Origin: Loxodes magnus
Taxonomy: Eukaryota > Ciliophora > Karyorelictea > Loxodida > Loxodidae
Direction of reading: 5' to 3'
Assembly (NCBI GenBank): GCA_946699065.1
Contig: CAMPDV010000709.1
Location: 62,001-126,000 of the forward strand
DNA length: 64,000 nt
Part shown: one piece after another, positions 51,111-63,927 of the stretch
How the letters are laid out: each line of letters starts with the position of its first letter
Position numbering within the stretch: position 1 is the first letter of the stretch
Program-made: the position numbers and the translations under genes
Notes under the pieces: model-generated
What the model was told of the DNA's origin: nothing
Databases searched by the model: none
What the model saw: the letters and a program-made list of their open reading frames with translations, nothing else

Positions 51111-53264
51111 GAGTTTCAGTTTTAAGGAGTATGATTTGAGAAGTAATAAGTTTTTTGAAAAGTGAATAAGTAAAGTAAGAAAAGAAGATTGAGTTTAAGT
51201 TTTATTGAGTGTGCTTTGAGAAGTAATAAGTTTTTTGAAAAAGTTGAATAAGTAAAGTAAGAAAAAAAGATAGAGTTTCAGTTTTAAGGAGTATGCTTTG
51301 AGAAGTAATAAGTATTTAGAAAAGTGAATAAGTAAAGTAAGAATAGAAGATAGAGTTTCAGTTTCAAGGAGTATGATTTGAGAAGAAATAAGTATTTAGA
51401 ATAAGTTGAATAAGTAAAGTAAGAAAAGAAGATAGAATTTCAGTTTTAAGGAGTATGATTTGAGAAGTAATAAGTTTTTTGAAAAAGTTGAATAAGTAAA
51501 GTAAGAAAAGAAGATAGAGTTTCAGTTTTAAGGAGTATTCTTTGAGAAGTAATAAGTATTTAGAAAAGTGAATAAGTAAAGTAAGAAAAGAAGAAAGAAT
51601 TTCAGTTTTAAGGAGTATTCTTTGAGAAGTAATAAGTTTTTTGAAAAAGTTGAATAAGTAAAGTAAGAAAAGAAGATAGAGTTTCAGTTTTAAGGAGTAT
51701 GATTTGAGAAGTAATAAGTATTTATAAAAGTGAAGAAGTAAAGTAAGAAAAGAAGAAAGAATTTCAGTTTTAAGGAGTATGCTTAGAGAAGTAATAAGTA
51801 TTTAGAAAAGTGAAGAAGTAAAGTAAGAAAAAAAGATAGAGTTTCAGTTTTAAGGAGTATGCTTTGAGAAGTAATAAGTTTTTTGAAAAGTGAATAAGTA
51901 AAGTAAGAAAAGAAGATAGAGTTTCAGTTTTAAGGAGTATGCTTTGAGAAGTAATAAGTTTTTTAAAAAGTGAATAAGTAAAGTAAGAAAAGAAGATAGA
52001 GTTTCAGTTTTAAGGAGTATTCTTTGAAAAGAAATAATTATTTAGAAAAGTGAATAAGTAAAGTAAGAAAAGAAGAAAGAATTTCAGTTTTAAAGAGTAT
52101 GCTTTGAGAAGTAATAAGTTTTTTGAAAAGTGAATAAGTAAAGTAAGAAAAGAAGAAAGAATTTCAGTTTTAAAGAGTATGCTTAGAGAAGTAATAAGTA
52201 TTTAGAAAAGTGAATAAGTAAAGTAAGAAAAGAAGATAGAGTTTCAGTTTTAAGGAGTATTCTTTGAAAAGAAATAATTATTTAGAAAAGTGAATAAGTA
52301 AAGTAAGAAAAGAAGAAAGAATTTCAGTTTTAAAGAGTATGCTTTGAGAAGTAATAAGTATTTAGAAAAGTGAATAAGTAAAGTAAGAAAAGAAGAAAGA
52401 ATTTCAGTTTTAAAGAGTATGCTTTGAGAAGTAATAAGTTTTTTGAAAAGTGAATAAGTAAAGTAAGAAAAAAAGAAAGAATTTCAGTTTTAAGGAGTAT
52501 GCTTAGAGAAGGAATAAGTATTTAGAAAAGTTGAATAAGTAAAGCAAGAAAAGAAGATAGAGTTTCAGTTTTAAGGAGTATGCTTAGAGAAGTAATAAGT
52601 ATTTAGAAAAGTGAAGAAGTAAAGTAAGAAAAGATAGAGTTTCAGTTTTAAGGAGTATGCTTTGAGAAGGAATAAGTATTTAGAAAAGTGAAGAAGTAAA
52701 GTAAGAAAAGATAGAGTTTCAGTTTTAAGGAGTATGATTGGAGAAGTAATAAGTATTTAGAAAAGTGAAGAAGTAAAGTAAGAAAAGAAGATAAAATTTC
52801 ATTTTTAGATAGTATGATTTGAGAAGAAATAAGTATTTGGAAAAGTGAAGAAGTAAAGTAAGAAAAGAAGATAGAATTTCAGTTTTAAGGAGTATGCTTT
52901 GAGAAGTAATAAGTATTTAGAAAAAGTTGAATAAGTAAAGTAAGAAAAGAAGATAGAGTTTCAGTTTTAAGGAGTATGCTTTGAGAAGTAATAAGTATTT
53001 AGAAAAAGTTGAATAAGTAAAGTAAGAAAAGAAGATAGAGTTTCAGTTTTAAGGAGTATGCTTTGAGAAGTAATAAGTATTTAGAAAAAGTTGAATAAGT
53101 AAAGTAAGAAATGAAGATAGAATTTCAGTTTTAAGGAGTATGATTTGAGAAGTAATAAGTATTTATAAAAGTGAAGAAGTAAAGTAAGAAAAGAAGAAAG
53201 AATTTCAGTTTTAAGGAGTATGCTTAGAGAAGTAATAAGTATTTAGAAAGTTGAATAAGTAAAG

Positions 53265-54163
53265 TAAGAAAAGAAGATAGAGTTTCAGTTTTAAGGAGTA
53301 TGCTTTGAGAAGTAATAAGTATTTAGAAAAAGTTGAATAAGTAAAGTAAGAAAAGAAGATAGAGTTTCAGTTTTAAGGAGTATGCTTTGAGAAGTAATAA
53401 GTATTTAGAAAAAGTTGAATAAGTAAAGTAAGAAATGAAGATAGAATTTTAGTTTTAAGGAGTATGCTTTGAGAAGAAATAAGTATTTAGAAAAAGTTGA
53501 ATAAGTAAAGTAAGAAAAGAAGATAGAGTTTCAGTTTTAAGGAGTATGATTTGAGAAGTAATAAGTATTTAGAAAAGTGAATAAGTAAAGTAAGAAAAGA
53601 AGAAAGAATTTCAGTTTTAAAGAGTATGCTTAGAGAAGGAATAAGTATTTAGAAAAGTGAAGAAGTAAAGTAAGAAAAGATAGAGTTTCAGTTTTAAGGA
53701 GTATGCTTAGAGAAGGAATAAGTATTTAGAAAAGTGAAGAAGTAAAGTAAGAAAAGAAGAAAGAATTTCAGTTTTAAGGAGTATGATTTGAGAAGTAATA
53801 AGTATTTATAAAAGTGAAGAAGTAAAGTAAGAAAAGAAGATAGAGTTTCAGTTTTAAGGAGTATTCTTTGAGAAGTAATAAGTATTTAGAAAAAGTTGAA
53901 TAAGTAAAGTAAGAAAAGAAGATAGAGTTTCAGTTTTAAGGAGTATGCTTTGAGAAGTAATAAGTATTTAGAAAAAGTTGAATAAGTAAAGTAAGAAATG
54001 AAGATAGAATTTTAGTTTTAAGGAGTATGCTTTGAGAAGAAATAAGTATTTAGAAAAAGTTGAATAAGTAAAGTAAGAAAAGAAGATAGAGTTTCAGTTT
54101 TAAGGAGTATGATTTGAGAAGTAATAAGTATTTAGAAAAGTGAATAAGTAAAGTAAGAAAAGA
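53265..54163. repeat. Tandem duplication with 563-bp spacing
   Basis: Segment 53265-53600 matches 53828-54163; gaaatgaag falls at 53433 and 53996. Both carry successive aaaaagttgaataag 82-bp monomers and the attttag form. The intervening monomers include 77-bp gaaaagatagag forms. Confidence 0.65.
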
Positions 54164-55716
54164 AGATAGAGTTTCAGTTTTAAGGAGTATTCTTTGAGAA
54201 GGAATAAGTATTTAGAAAAGTGAAGAAGTAAAGTAAGAAAAGATAGAGTTTCAGTTTTAAGGAGTATGCTTAGAGAAGGAATAAGTATTTAGAAAAGTGA
54301 AGAAGTAAAGTAAGAAAAGAAGATAGAGTTTCAGTTTTAAGGAGTATGCTTTGAGAAGAAATAAGTATTTAAAAAAATTGAATAAGTAAAGTAAGAAAAG
54401 AAGATAGAGTTTCAGTTTTAAGGAGTATTCTTTGAGAAGTAATAAGTATTTAGAAAAAGTTGAATAAGTAAAGTAAGAAAAAAAGAAAGAATTTCAGTTT
54501 TAAGGAGTATGATTTGAGAAGTAATAAGTATTTATAAAAGTGAAGAAGTAAAGTAAGAAAAGAAGATAGAATTTAAGTTTTAAATAGTATTCTTTGAGAA
54601 GTAATAAGTATTTATAAAAGCGAAGAAGTAAAGCAAGAAAAGAAGATAGAATTTCAGTTTTAAGGAGTATGCTTTGAGAAGTAATAAGTATTTAGAAAAA
54701 GTTGAATAAGTAAAGTAAGAAAAAAAGAAAGAATTTCAGTTTTAAGGAGTATGATTTGAGAAGTAATAAGTATTTAGAAAAAGTTGAATAAGTAAAGTAA
54801 GAAAAGAATAAAGAATTTCAGTTTTAAGGAGTATGCTTTGAGAAGTAATAAGTATTTAGAAAAGTGAAGAAGTAAAGTAAGAAAAGAAGATAGAATATCA
54901 GTTTTAAGGAGTATGCTTTGAGAAGTAATAAGTATTTAGAAAAGTGAATAAGTAAAGTATGAAAAGAAGATAGAGTTTCAGTTTTAAGGAGTATGCTTTG
55001 AGAAGTAATAAGTATTTAGAAAAGTGAAGAAGTAAAGTAAGAAAAAAAGAAAGAATTTCAGTTTTAAGGAGTATGCTTTGAGAAGTAATAAGTTTTTTGA
55101 AAAGTGAATAAGTAAAGTAAGAAAAGAAGATAGAATTTAAGTTTTAAATAGTATTCTTTGAGAAGTAATAAGTATTTATAAAAAGTTGAATAAGTAAAGT
55201 AAGAAAAGAATAAAGAATTTCAGTTTTAAGGAGTATGATTTGAGAAGTAATAAGTTTTTTGAATAGTGAATAAGTAAAGTAAGAAAAAAAGAAAGAATTT
55301 CAGTTTTAAGGAGTATGCTTAGAGAAGGAATAAGTATTTAGAAAAGTTGAATAAGTAAAGCAAGAAAAGAAGATAGAGTTTCAGTTTTAAGGAGTATGCT
55401 TAGAGAAGTAATAAGTATTTAGAAAAGTGAAGAAGTAAAGTAAGAAAAGATAGAGTTTCAGTTTTAAGGAGTATGATTGGAGAAGTAATAAGTATTTAGA
55501 AAAGTGAAGATGTAAAGTAAGAAAAGAAGATAAAATTTCATTTTTAGATAGTATGATTTGAGAAGAAATAAGTATTTGGAAAAGTGAAGAAGTAAAGTAA
55601 GAAAAGAAGATAGAGTTTCAGTTTTAAGGAGTATGATTTGAGAAGTAATAAGTTTTTTGAAAAGTGAATAAGTAAAGTAAGAAAAGAAGATTGAGTTTAA
55701 GTTTTATTGAGTGTGC

Positions 55717-57050
55717 TTTGAGAAGTAATAAGTTTTTTGAAAAAGTTGAATAAGTAAAGTAAGAAAAGAAGATAGAGTTTCAGTTTTAAGGAGTATGCTT
55801 TGAGAAGTAATAAGTATTTAGAAAAAGTTGAATAAGTAAAGTAAGAAAAGAAGATAGAGTTTCAGTTTTATTGAGTATGCTTAGAGAAGTAATAGTTTTT
55901 TGAAAAGTGAATAAGTAAAGTAAGAAAAGAAGAAAGTATTTCAGTTTTAAAGAGTATGCTTTGAGAAGAAATAAGTATTTAGAAAAGTGAATAAGTAAAG
56001 TAAGAAAAAAAGAAAGAATTTCAGTTTTAAAGAGTATGATTTGAGAAGTAATAAGTATTTATAAAAGTGAAGAAGTAAAGTAAGAAAAGATAGAGTTTCA
56101 GTTTTAAGGAGTATGCTTTGAGAAGAAATAAGTATTTAAAAAAGTTGAATAAGTAAAGTAAGAAAAGAAGATAAAATTTCATTTTTAGATAGTATGATTT
56201 GAGAAGAAATAAGTATTTGGAAAAGTGAAGAAGTAAAGTAAGAAAAAAAGATAGAGTTTCAGTTTTAAGGAGTATGCTTTGAGAAGTAATAAGTATTTAG
56301 AAAAGTGAATAAGTAAAGTAAGAAAAAAAGAAAGAATTTCAGTTTTAAAGAGTATGATTTGAGAAGTAATAAGTTTTTTGAAAAAGTTGAATAAGTAAAG
56401 TAAGAAAAGAAGATAGAGTTTCAGTTTTAAGGAGTATGCTTTGAGAAGTAATAAGTATTTAGAAAAAGTTGAATAAGTAAAGTAAGAAAAGAAGATAGAG
56501 TTTCAGTTTTATTGAGTATGCTTAGAGAAGTAATAGTTTTTTGAAAAGTGAATAAGTAAAGTAAGAAAAGAAGAAAGTATTTCAGTTTTAAAGAGTATGC
56601 TTTGAGAAGAAATAAGTATTTAGAAAAGTGAATAAGTAAAGTAAGAAAAAAAGAAAGAATTTCAGTTTTAAAGAGTATGATTTGAGAAGTAATAAGTATT
56701 TATAAAAGTGAAGAAGTAAAGTAAGAAAAGATAGAGTTTCAGTTTTAAGGAGTATGCTTTGAGAAGAAATAAGTATTTAAAAAAGTTGAATAAGTAAAGT
56801 AAGAAAAGAAGATAAAATTTCATTTTTAGATAGTATGATTTGAGAAGAAATAAGTATTTGGAAAAGTGAAGAAGTAAAGTAAGAAAAAAAGATAGAGTTT
56901 CAGTTTTAAGGAGTATGCTTTGAGAAGTAATAAGTATTTAGAAAAGTGAATAAGTAAAGTAAGAAAAAAAGAAAGAATTTCAGTTTTAAAGAGTATGATT
57001 TGAGAAGTAATAAGTTTTTTGAAAAAGTTGAATAAGTAAAGTAAGAAAAG
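55717..57050. repeat. Tandem duplication of a 641-bp, 8-monomer unit
   Basis: Unit 1 about 55717-56357 and unit 2 about 56358-56998, with agaaagtatttcag at 55931 and 56572. Each holds ttttattgagtatgc with the 79-bp agtaatagtttttt form, a tatttaaaaaagttg monomer and a gataaaatttc/tttagatag monomer. Similarity continues about 50 bp past unit 2. I saw no substitution between the units, so this looks like one of the youngest events here. Confidence 0.8.
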
Positions 57051-58637
57051 AAGAAAGAATTTCAGTTTTAAGGAGTATGATTTGAGAAGTAATAAGTTTT
57101 TTGAAAAAGTTGAATAAGTAAAGTAAGAAAAGAAGATAGAGTTTCAGTTTTAAGGAGTATTCTTTGAGAAGTAATAAGTATTTAGAAAAAGTTGAATAAG
57201 TAAAGTAAGAAATGAAGATAGAATTTTAGTTTTAAGGAGTATGCTTTGAGAAGAAATAAGTATTTAAAAAAGTTGAATAAGTAAAGTAAGAAAAGAAGAT
57301 AGAGTTTCAGTTTTAAGGAGTATGATTTGAGAAGTAATAAGTATTTAGAAAAGTGAAGAAGTAAAGTAAGAAAAGATAGAGTTTCAGTTTTAAGGAGTAT
57401 GCTTAGAGAAGTAATAAGTATTTAGAAAAGTGAAGAAGTAAAGTAAGAAAAGATAGAGTTTCAGTTTTAAGGAGTATGCTTAGAGAAGGAATAAGTATTT
57501 AGAAAAGTGAAGAAGTAAAGTAAGAAAAGATGGAGTTTCAGTTTTAAGTAGTATGCTTTGAAAAGTAATAAGTTTTTTGAAAAAGTTGAATAAGTAAAGT
57601 AAGAAAAGAAGATAGAGTTTCAGTTTTAAGGAGTATGCTTTGAGAAGTAATAAGTATTTAGAAAAAGTTGAATAAGTAAAGTAAGAAAAAAAGAAAGAAT
57701 TTCAGTTTTAAGGAGTATGATTTGAGAAGTAATAAGTATTTATAAAAGTGAAGAAGTAAAGTAAGAAAAGAAGATAGAATTTAAGTTTTAAATAGTATTC
57801 TTTGAGAAGTAATAAGTATTTATAAAAGCGAAGAAGTAAAGCAAGAAAAGAAGATAGAGTTTCAGTTTTAAGGAGTATGCTTAGAGAAGTAATAAGTATT
57901 TAGAAAAGTGAAGAAGTAAAGTAAGAAAAGATAGAGTTTCAGTTTTAAGGAGTATGCTTTGAGAAATAATAAGTATTTAGAAAAGTGAAGAAGTAAAGTA
58001 AGAAAAGATAGAGTTTCAGTTTTAAGGAGTATGCTTTGAGAAGAAATAAGTATTTAAAAAAGTTGAATAAGTAAAGTAAGAAAAGAAGATAGAGTTTCAG
58101 TTTTAAGGAGTATGCTTTGAGAAGTAATAAGTATTTAGAAAAGTGAAGAAGTAAAGTAAGAAAAGATAGAGTTTCAGTTTTAAGGAGTATGCTTAGAGAA
58201 GGAATAAGTATTTAGAAAAGTGAAGAAGTAAAGTAAGAAAAGATGGAGTTTCAGTTTTAAGGAGTATGATTTGAGAAGTAATAAGTTTTTTGAAAAAGTT
58301 GAATAAGTAAAGTAAGAAAAAAAGAAAGAATTTCAGTTTTAAGGAGTATGCTTTGAGAAGAAATAAGTATTTAGAAAAAGTTGAATAAGTAAAGTAAGAA
58401 AAGAATAAAGAATTTCAGTTTTAAGGAGTATGATTTGAGAAGTAATAAGTTTTTTGAATAGTGAATAAGTAAAGTAAGAAAAGAAGAAAGAATTTCAGTT
58501 TTAAGGAGTATGCTTAAAGAAGGAATAAGTATTTAGAAAAGTGAAGAAGTAAAGTAAGAAAAGATAGAGTTTCAGTTTTAAGGAGTATGCTTTGAGAAGT
58601 AATAAGTATTTAGAAAAGTGAATAAGTGAAGTAAGAA

Positions 58638-59610
58638 AAGAAGGTAGAGTTTCAGTTTTAAGGAGTATGCTTTGAGAAGTAATAATTATTTAGAAAAGTG
58701 AATAAGTAAAGTAAGAAAAGAAGGTAGAGTTTCAGTTTTAAGGAGTATGCTTTGAGAAGTAATAAGTATTTAGAAAAGTGAAGAAGTAAAGTAAGAAAAG
58801 AAGGTAGAGTTTCAGTTTAAAGGAGTATGCTTTGAGAATTAATAAGTAATTAGAAAATTGAATAAGTAAAGCAAGAAAAGAAGGTAGAGTTTCAGTTTAA
58901 AGGAGTATGCTTTGAGAGATAATAAGTATTTAGAAAAGTGAATAAGTAAAGCAAGAAAAGAAGGTAGAGTTTCAGTTTAAAGGAGTATGCTTTGAGAAGT
59001 AATAAGTAATTAGAAAAGTGAATAAGTAAAGCAAGAAAAGAAGGTAGAGTTTCAGTTTTAAGGAGTATGATTTGAGAAGTAATAAGTATTTAGAAAAGTG
59101 AATAAGTAAAGTAAGAAAAGAAGGTAGAGTTTCAGTTTAAAGGAGTATGCTTTGAGAAGTAATAAGTATTTAGAAAAGTGAATAAGTAAAGCAAGAAAAG
59201 AAGGTAGAGTTTCAGTTTTAAGGAGTATGCTTTGAGAAGTAATAATTATTTAGAAAGTGAATAAGTAAAGTAAGAAAAGAAGGTAGAGTTTCAGTTTTAA
59301 GGAGTATGCTTTGAGAAGTAATAAGTATTTAGAAAAGTGAAGAAGTAAAGTAAGAAAAGAAGGTAGAGTTTCAGTTTTAAGGAGTATGCTTTGAGAAGTA
59401 ATAAGTATTTAGAAAAGTGAAGAAGTGAAGTAAGAAAAGAAGGTAGAGTTTCAGTTTAAAGGAGTATGCTTTGAGAAGTAATAAGTATTTAGAAAATTGA
59501 ATAAGTAAAGCAAGAAAAGAAGGTAGAGTTTCAGTTTTAAGGAGTATGCTTTGAGAAGAAATAAGTATTTAAAAAAGTTGAATAAGTAAAGCAAGAAAAG
59601 AAGGTAGAGT
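58638..59610. repeat. 12-monomer block in domain 5, copy 1
   Basis: Pairs with about 62957-63927 at an offset of 4,317-4,318 bp (54 monomers). Diagnostic monomers appear in the same order: aataattattt, tttgagagataataag at 58911, aagtaattagaaaag, gatttgag near 59068, gaagaagtgaag near 59420, then agaaataagtatttaaaa at 59557. Some interior monomers differ (for example near 59150 and 59230). Confidence 0.68.
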
Positions 59611-61780
59611 TTCAGTTTTAAGGAGTATGATTTGAGAAGTAATAAGTATTTAGAAAAGTGAATAAGTAAAGTAAGAAAAGAAGGTAGAGTTTCAGTTTTA
59701 AGGAGTATGCTTTGAGAAGTAATAAGTATTTAGAAAAGTGAATAAGTAAAGCAAGAAAAGAAGGTAGAGTTTCAGTTTTAAGGAGTATGCTTTGAGAAGT
59801 AATAAGTATTTAGAAAAGTGAAGAAGTAAAGTAAGAAAAGAAGGTAGAGTTTCAGTTTTAAGGAGTATGCTTTGAGAAGTAATAAGTATTTAGAAAAGTG
59901 AATAAGTAAAGCAAGAAAAGAAGGTAGAGTTTCAGTTTTAAGGAGTATGCATTGAGAATTAATAAGTATTTAGAAAAGTGAAGAAGTAAAGTAAGAAAAG
60001 AAGGTAGAGTTTCAGTTTTAAGGAGTATGCTTTGAGAAGTAATAAGTATTTAGAAAAGTGAAGAAGTAAAGTAAGAAAAGAAGGTAGAGTTTCAGTTTTA
60101 AGGAGTATGCTTTGAGAAGTAATAAGTAATTAGAAAAGTGAATAAGTAAAGCAAGAAAAGAAGGTAGAGTTTCAGTTTAAAGGAGTATGCTTTGAGAAGT
60201 AATAAGTAATTAGAAAAGTGAAGAAGTAAAGCAAGAAAAGAAGGTAGAGTTTCAGTTTTAAGGAGTATGCTTTGAGAAGTAATAAGTATTTAGAAAAGTG
60301 AATAAGTGAAGTAAGAAAAGAAGGTAGAGTTTCAGTTTTAAGGAGTATGCTTTGAGAAGTAATAAGTATTTAGAAAAGTGAATAAGTGAAGTAAGAAAAG
60401 AAGGTAGAGTTTCAGTTTTAAGGAGTATGCTTTGAGAAGTAATAAGTATTTAGAAAAGTGAATAAGTGAAGTAAGAAAAGAAGGTAGAGTTTCAGTTTTA
60501 AGGAGTATGCTTTGAGAATTAATAAGTAATTAGAAAAGTGAATAAGTAAAGCAAGAAAAGAAGGTAGAGTTTCAGTTTTAAGGAGTATGATTTGAGAAGT
60601 AATAAGTATTTATAAAAGTGAAGAAGTAAAGTAAGAAAAGAAGGTAGAGTTTCAGTTTTAAGGAGTATGCTTTGAGAATTAATAAGTATTTAGAAAAGTG
60701 AAGGAGCAAAGCAAGAAAAGAAGGTAGAGTTTCAGTTTAAAGGAGTATGCTTTGAGAAGTAATAAGTATTTAGAAAATTGAAGGAGCAAAGTAAGAAAAG
60801 AAGGTAGAGTTTCAGTTTTAAGGAGTATGCTTTGAGAATTAATAAGTATTTAGAAAAGTGAAGAAGTAAAGTAAGAAAAGAAGGTAGAGTTTCAGTTTAA
60901 AGGAGTATGCTTTGAGAAGTAATAAGTATTTAGAAAAGTGAAGAAGTAAAGCAAGAAAAGAAGGTAGAGTTTCAGTTTAAAGGAGTATGCTTTGAGAAGT
61001 AATAAGTATTTAGAAAAGTGAATAAGTGAAGTAAGAAAAGAAGGTAGAGTTTCAGTTTTAAGGAGTATGCTTTGAGAATTAATAAGTATTTAAAAATTGA
61101 ATAAGTAAAGTAAGAAAAGAAGGTAGAGTTTCAGTTTTAAGGAGTATGCTTTGAGAAGTAATAAGTAATTAGAAAATTGAATAAGTAAAGTAAGAAAAGA
61201 AGGTAGAGTTTCAGTTTTAAGGAGTATGCTTTGAGAAGTAATAAGTATTTAGAAAAGTGAATAAGTAAAGTAAGAAAAGAAGGTAGAGTTTCAGTTTTAA
61301 GGAGTATGCTTTGAGAAGTAATAAGTATTTAGAAAATTGAATAAGTAAAGCAAGAAAAGAAGGTAGAGTTTCAGTTTTAAGGAGTATGCTTTGAGAAGTA
61401 ATAAGTATTTAGAAAAGTGAATAAGTAAAGCAAGAAAAGAAGGTAGAGTTTCAGTTTTAAGGAGTATGCTTTGAGAAGTAATAAGTATTTAGAAAAGTGA
61501 ATAAGTAAAGCAAGAAAAGAAGGTAGAGTTTCAGTTTTAAGGAGTATGCTTTGAGAAGTAATAAGTATTTAGAAAAGTGAATAAGTAAAGTAAGAAAAGA
61601 AGGTAGAGTTTCAGTTTTAAGGAGTATGCTTTGAGAAGTAATAAGTAATTAGAAAATTGAATAAGTAAAGCAAGAAAAGAAGGTAGAGTTTCAGTTTTAA
61701 GGAGTATGCTTTGAGAAGTAATAAGTATTTAGAAAAGTGAATAAGTAAAGCAAGAAAAGAAGGTAGAGTTTCAGTTTTAA

Positions 61781-62740
61781 GGAGTATGCATTGAGAATTA
61801 ATAAGTATTTAGAAAAGTGAAGAAGTAAAGTAAGAAAAGAAGGTAGAGTTTCAGTTTTAAGGAGTATGCTTTGAGAAGTAATAAGTATTTAGAAAAGTGA
61901 AGAAGTAAAGTAAGAAAAGAAGGTAGAGTTTCAGTTTTAAGGAGTATGCTTTGAGAAGTAATAAGTATTTAGAAAATTGAAGAAGTAAAGTAAGAAAAGA
62001 AGGTAGAGTTTCAGTTTAAAGGAGTATGCTTTGAGAAGTAATAAGTATTTAGAAAAGTGAAGAAGTAAAGTAAGAAAAGAAGGTAGAGTTTCAGTTTTAA
62101 GGAGTATGCATTGAGAATTAATAAGTATTTAGAAAAGTGAAGAAGTAAAGTAAGAAAAGAAGGTAGAGTTTCAGTTTTAAGGAGTATGCTTTGAGAAGTA
62201 ATAAGTATTTAGAAAAGTGAAGAAGTAAAGTAAGAAAAGAAGGTAGAGTTTCAGTTTTAAGGAGTATGCTTTGAGAAGTAATAAGTATTTAGAAAAGTGA
62301 ATAAGTAAAGCAAGAAAAGAAGGTAGAGTTTCAGTTTTAAGGAGTATGCTTTGAGAAGTAATAAGTATTTAGAAAAGTGAATAAGTAAAGCAAGAAAAGA
62401 AGGTAGAGTTTCAGTTTTAAGGAGTATGCATTGAGAATTAATAAGTATTTAGAAAAGTGAAGAAGTAAAGTAAGAAAAGAAGGTAGAGTTTCAGTTTTAA
62501 GGAGTATGCTTTGAGAAGTAATAAGTATTTAGAAAAGTGAAGAAGTAAAGTAAGAAAAGAAGGTAGAGTTTCAGTTTTAAGGAGTATGCTTTGAGAAGTA
62601 ATAAGTATTTAGAAAATTGAAGAAGTAAAGTAAGAAAAGAAGGTAGAGTTTCAGTTTTAAGGAGTATGCTTTGAGAAGTAATAAGTATTTAGAAAAGTGA
62701 AGAAGTAAAGTAAGAAAAGAAGGTAGAGTTTCAGTTTTAA
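61781..62740. repeat. 320-bp (4-monomer) sub-repeat marked by gcattgagaatt
   Basis: The gcattgagaattaataag monomer recurs near 61789, 62108 and 62428, at 4-monomer spacing. Every second interval repeats more closely: an aaattgaagaag monomer follows two monomers after the first (near 61974) and the third (near 62614), giving a 640-bp 8-mer. Further single gcattgagaatt monomers lie near 59949 and 63946. Confidence 0.6.
62157..62236 (+). repeat. Reference monomer, right-type (gaaggtag) satellite
   Basis: Type copy for the right-hand domain, 80 bp. It differs from the left reference at position 7 of the monomer (gaaggtag instead of gaagatag) and otherwise carries the common states ttttaagg, gctttgag, agtaataag, tatttag and gtgaagaag. 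Right-domain variation is mainly tttaaagg for ttttaagg, gaattaataag for gaagtaataag, aaattg for aaagtg, aagtgaag for aagtaaag, agtaatta for agtattta, and gcaag for gtaag. Confidence 0.88.
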
Positions 62741-62956
62741 GGAGTATGCTTTGAGAAGTAATAAGTAATTAGAAAATTGAATAAGTAAAGTAAGAAAAGA
62801 AGGTAGAGTTTCAGTTTTAAGGAGTATGCTTTGAGAAGTAATAAGTATTTAGAAAAGTGAATAAGTGAAGTAAGAAAAGAAGGTAGAGTTTCAGTTTTAA
62901 GGAGTATGCTTTGAGAAGTAATAAGTATTTAGAAAAGTGAATAAGTGAAGTAAGAA

Positions 62957-63927
62957 AAGAAGGTAGAGTTTCAGTTTTAAGGAGTATGCTTTGAGAAGTA
63001 ATAATTATTTAGAAAGTGAATAAGTAAAGTAAGAAAAGAAGGTAGAGTTTCAGTTTTAAGGAGTATGCTTTGAGAAGTAATAAGTATTTAGAAAAGTGAA
63101 GAAGTAAAGTAAGAAAAGAAGGTAGAGTTTCAGTTTAAAGGAGTATGCTTTGAGAATTAATAAGTAATTAGAAAATTGAATAAGTAAAGTAAGAAAAGAA
63201 GGTAGAGTTTCAGTTTAAAGGAGTATGCTTTGAGAGATAATAAGTATTTCAAAAGTGAATAAGTAAAGCAAGAAAAGAAGGTAGAGTTTCAGTTTAAAGG
63301 AGTATGCTTTGAGAAGTAATAAGTAATTAGAAAAGTGAATAAGTAAAGCAAGAAAAGAAGGTAGAGTTTCAGTTTTAAGGAGTATGATTTGAGAAGTAAT
63401 AAGTATTTAGAAAAGTGAATAAGTGAAGTAAGAAAAGAAGGTAGAGTTTCAGTTTAAAGGAGTATGCTTTGAGAATTAATAAGTAATTAGAAAATTGAAT
63501 AAGTAAAGCAAGAAAAGAAGGTAGAGTTTCAGTTTTAAGGAGTATGCTTTGAGAATTAATAAGTATTTAGAAAGTGAATAAGTAAAGTAAGAAAAGAAGG
63601 TAGAGTTTCAGTTTTAAGGAGTATGCTTTGAGAAGTAATAAGTATTTAGAAAAGTGAATAAGTGAAGTAAGAAAAGAAGGTAGAGTTTCAGTTTTAAGGA
63701 GTATGCTTTGAGAAGTAATAAGTATTTAGAAAAGTGAAGAAGTGAAGTAAGAAAAGAAGGTAGAGTTTCAGTTTAAAGGAGTATGCTTTGAGAAGTAATA
63801 AGTATTTAGAAAATTGAATAAGTAAAGCAAGAAAAGAAGGTAGAGTTTCAGTTTTAAGGAGTATGCTTTGAGAAGAAATAAGTATTTAAAAAAGTTGAAT
63901 AAGTAAAGCAAGAAAAGAAGGTAGAGT
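62957..63927. repeat. 12-monomer block in domain 5, copy 2
   Basis: Second copy, with tttgagagataataag at 63229, gatttgag near 63386, gaagaagtgaag near 63737 and agaaataagtatttaaaa near 63873. It ends where the next monomer carries gcattgagaattaat instead of gatttgag. The single-base losses near 63015 and 63250 are private to this copy. Confidence 0.68.

Larger units (their letters stand above)
24111..58637. repeat. Satellite domain 4, mosaic with 5.37-kb tandem unit
   Basis: About 430 monomers. Frequent markers are the 82-bp form aaaaagttgaataag, gtattctttgag, gaaatgaagatag followed by attttag (24163, 30633, 31357 and others to 57208), and the 77-bp gaaaagatagag form. A block of about 400 bp built around gaaatgaagatag appears at about 24112-24500, 30586-30970 (offset 6,470) and 44470-44860. 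Larger and smaller duplications in this domain are listed separately; the remaining stretches hold the same monomers in orders I could not resolve into clean blocks. Confidence 0.65.
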
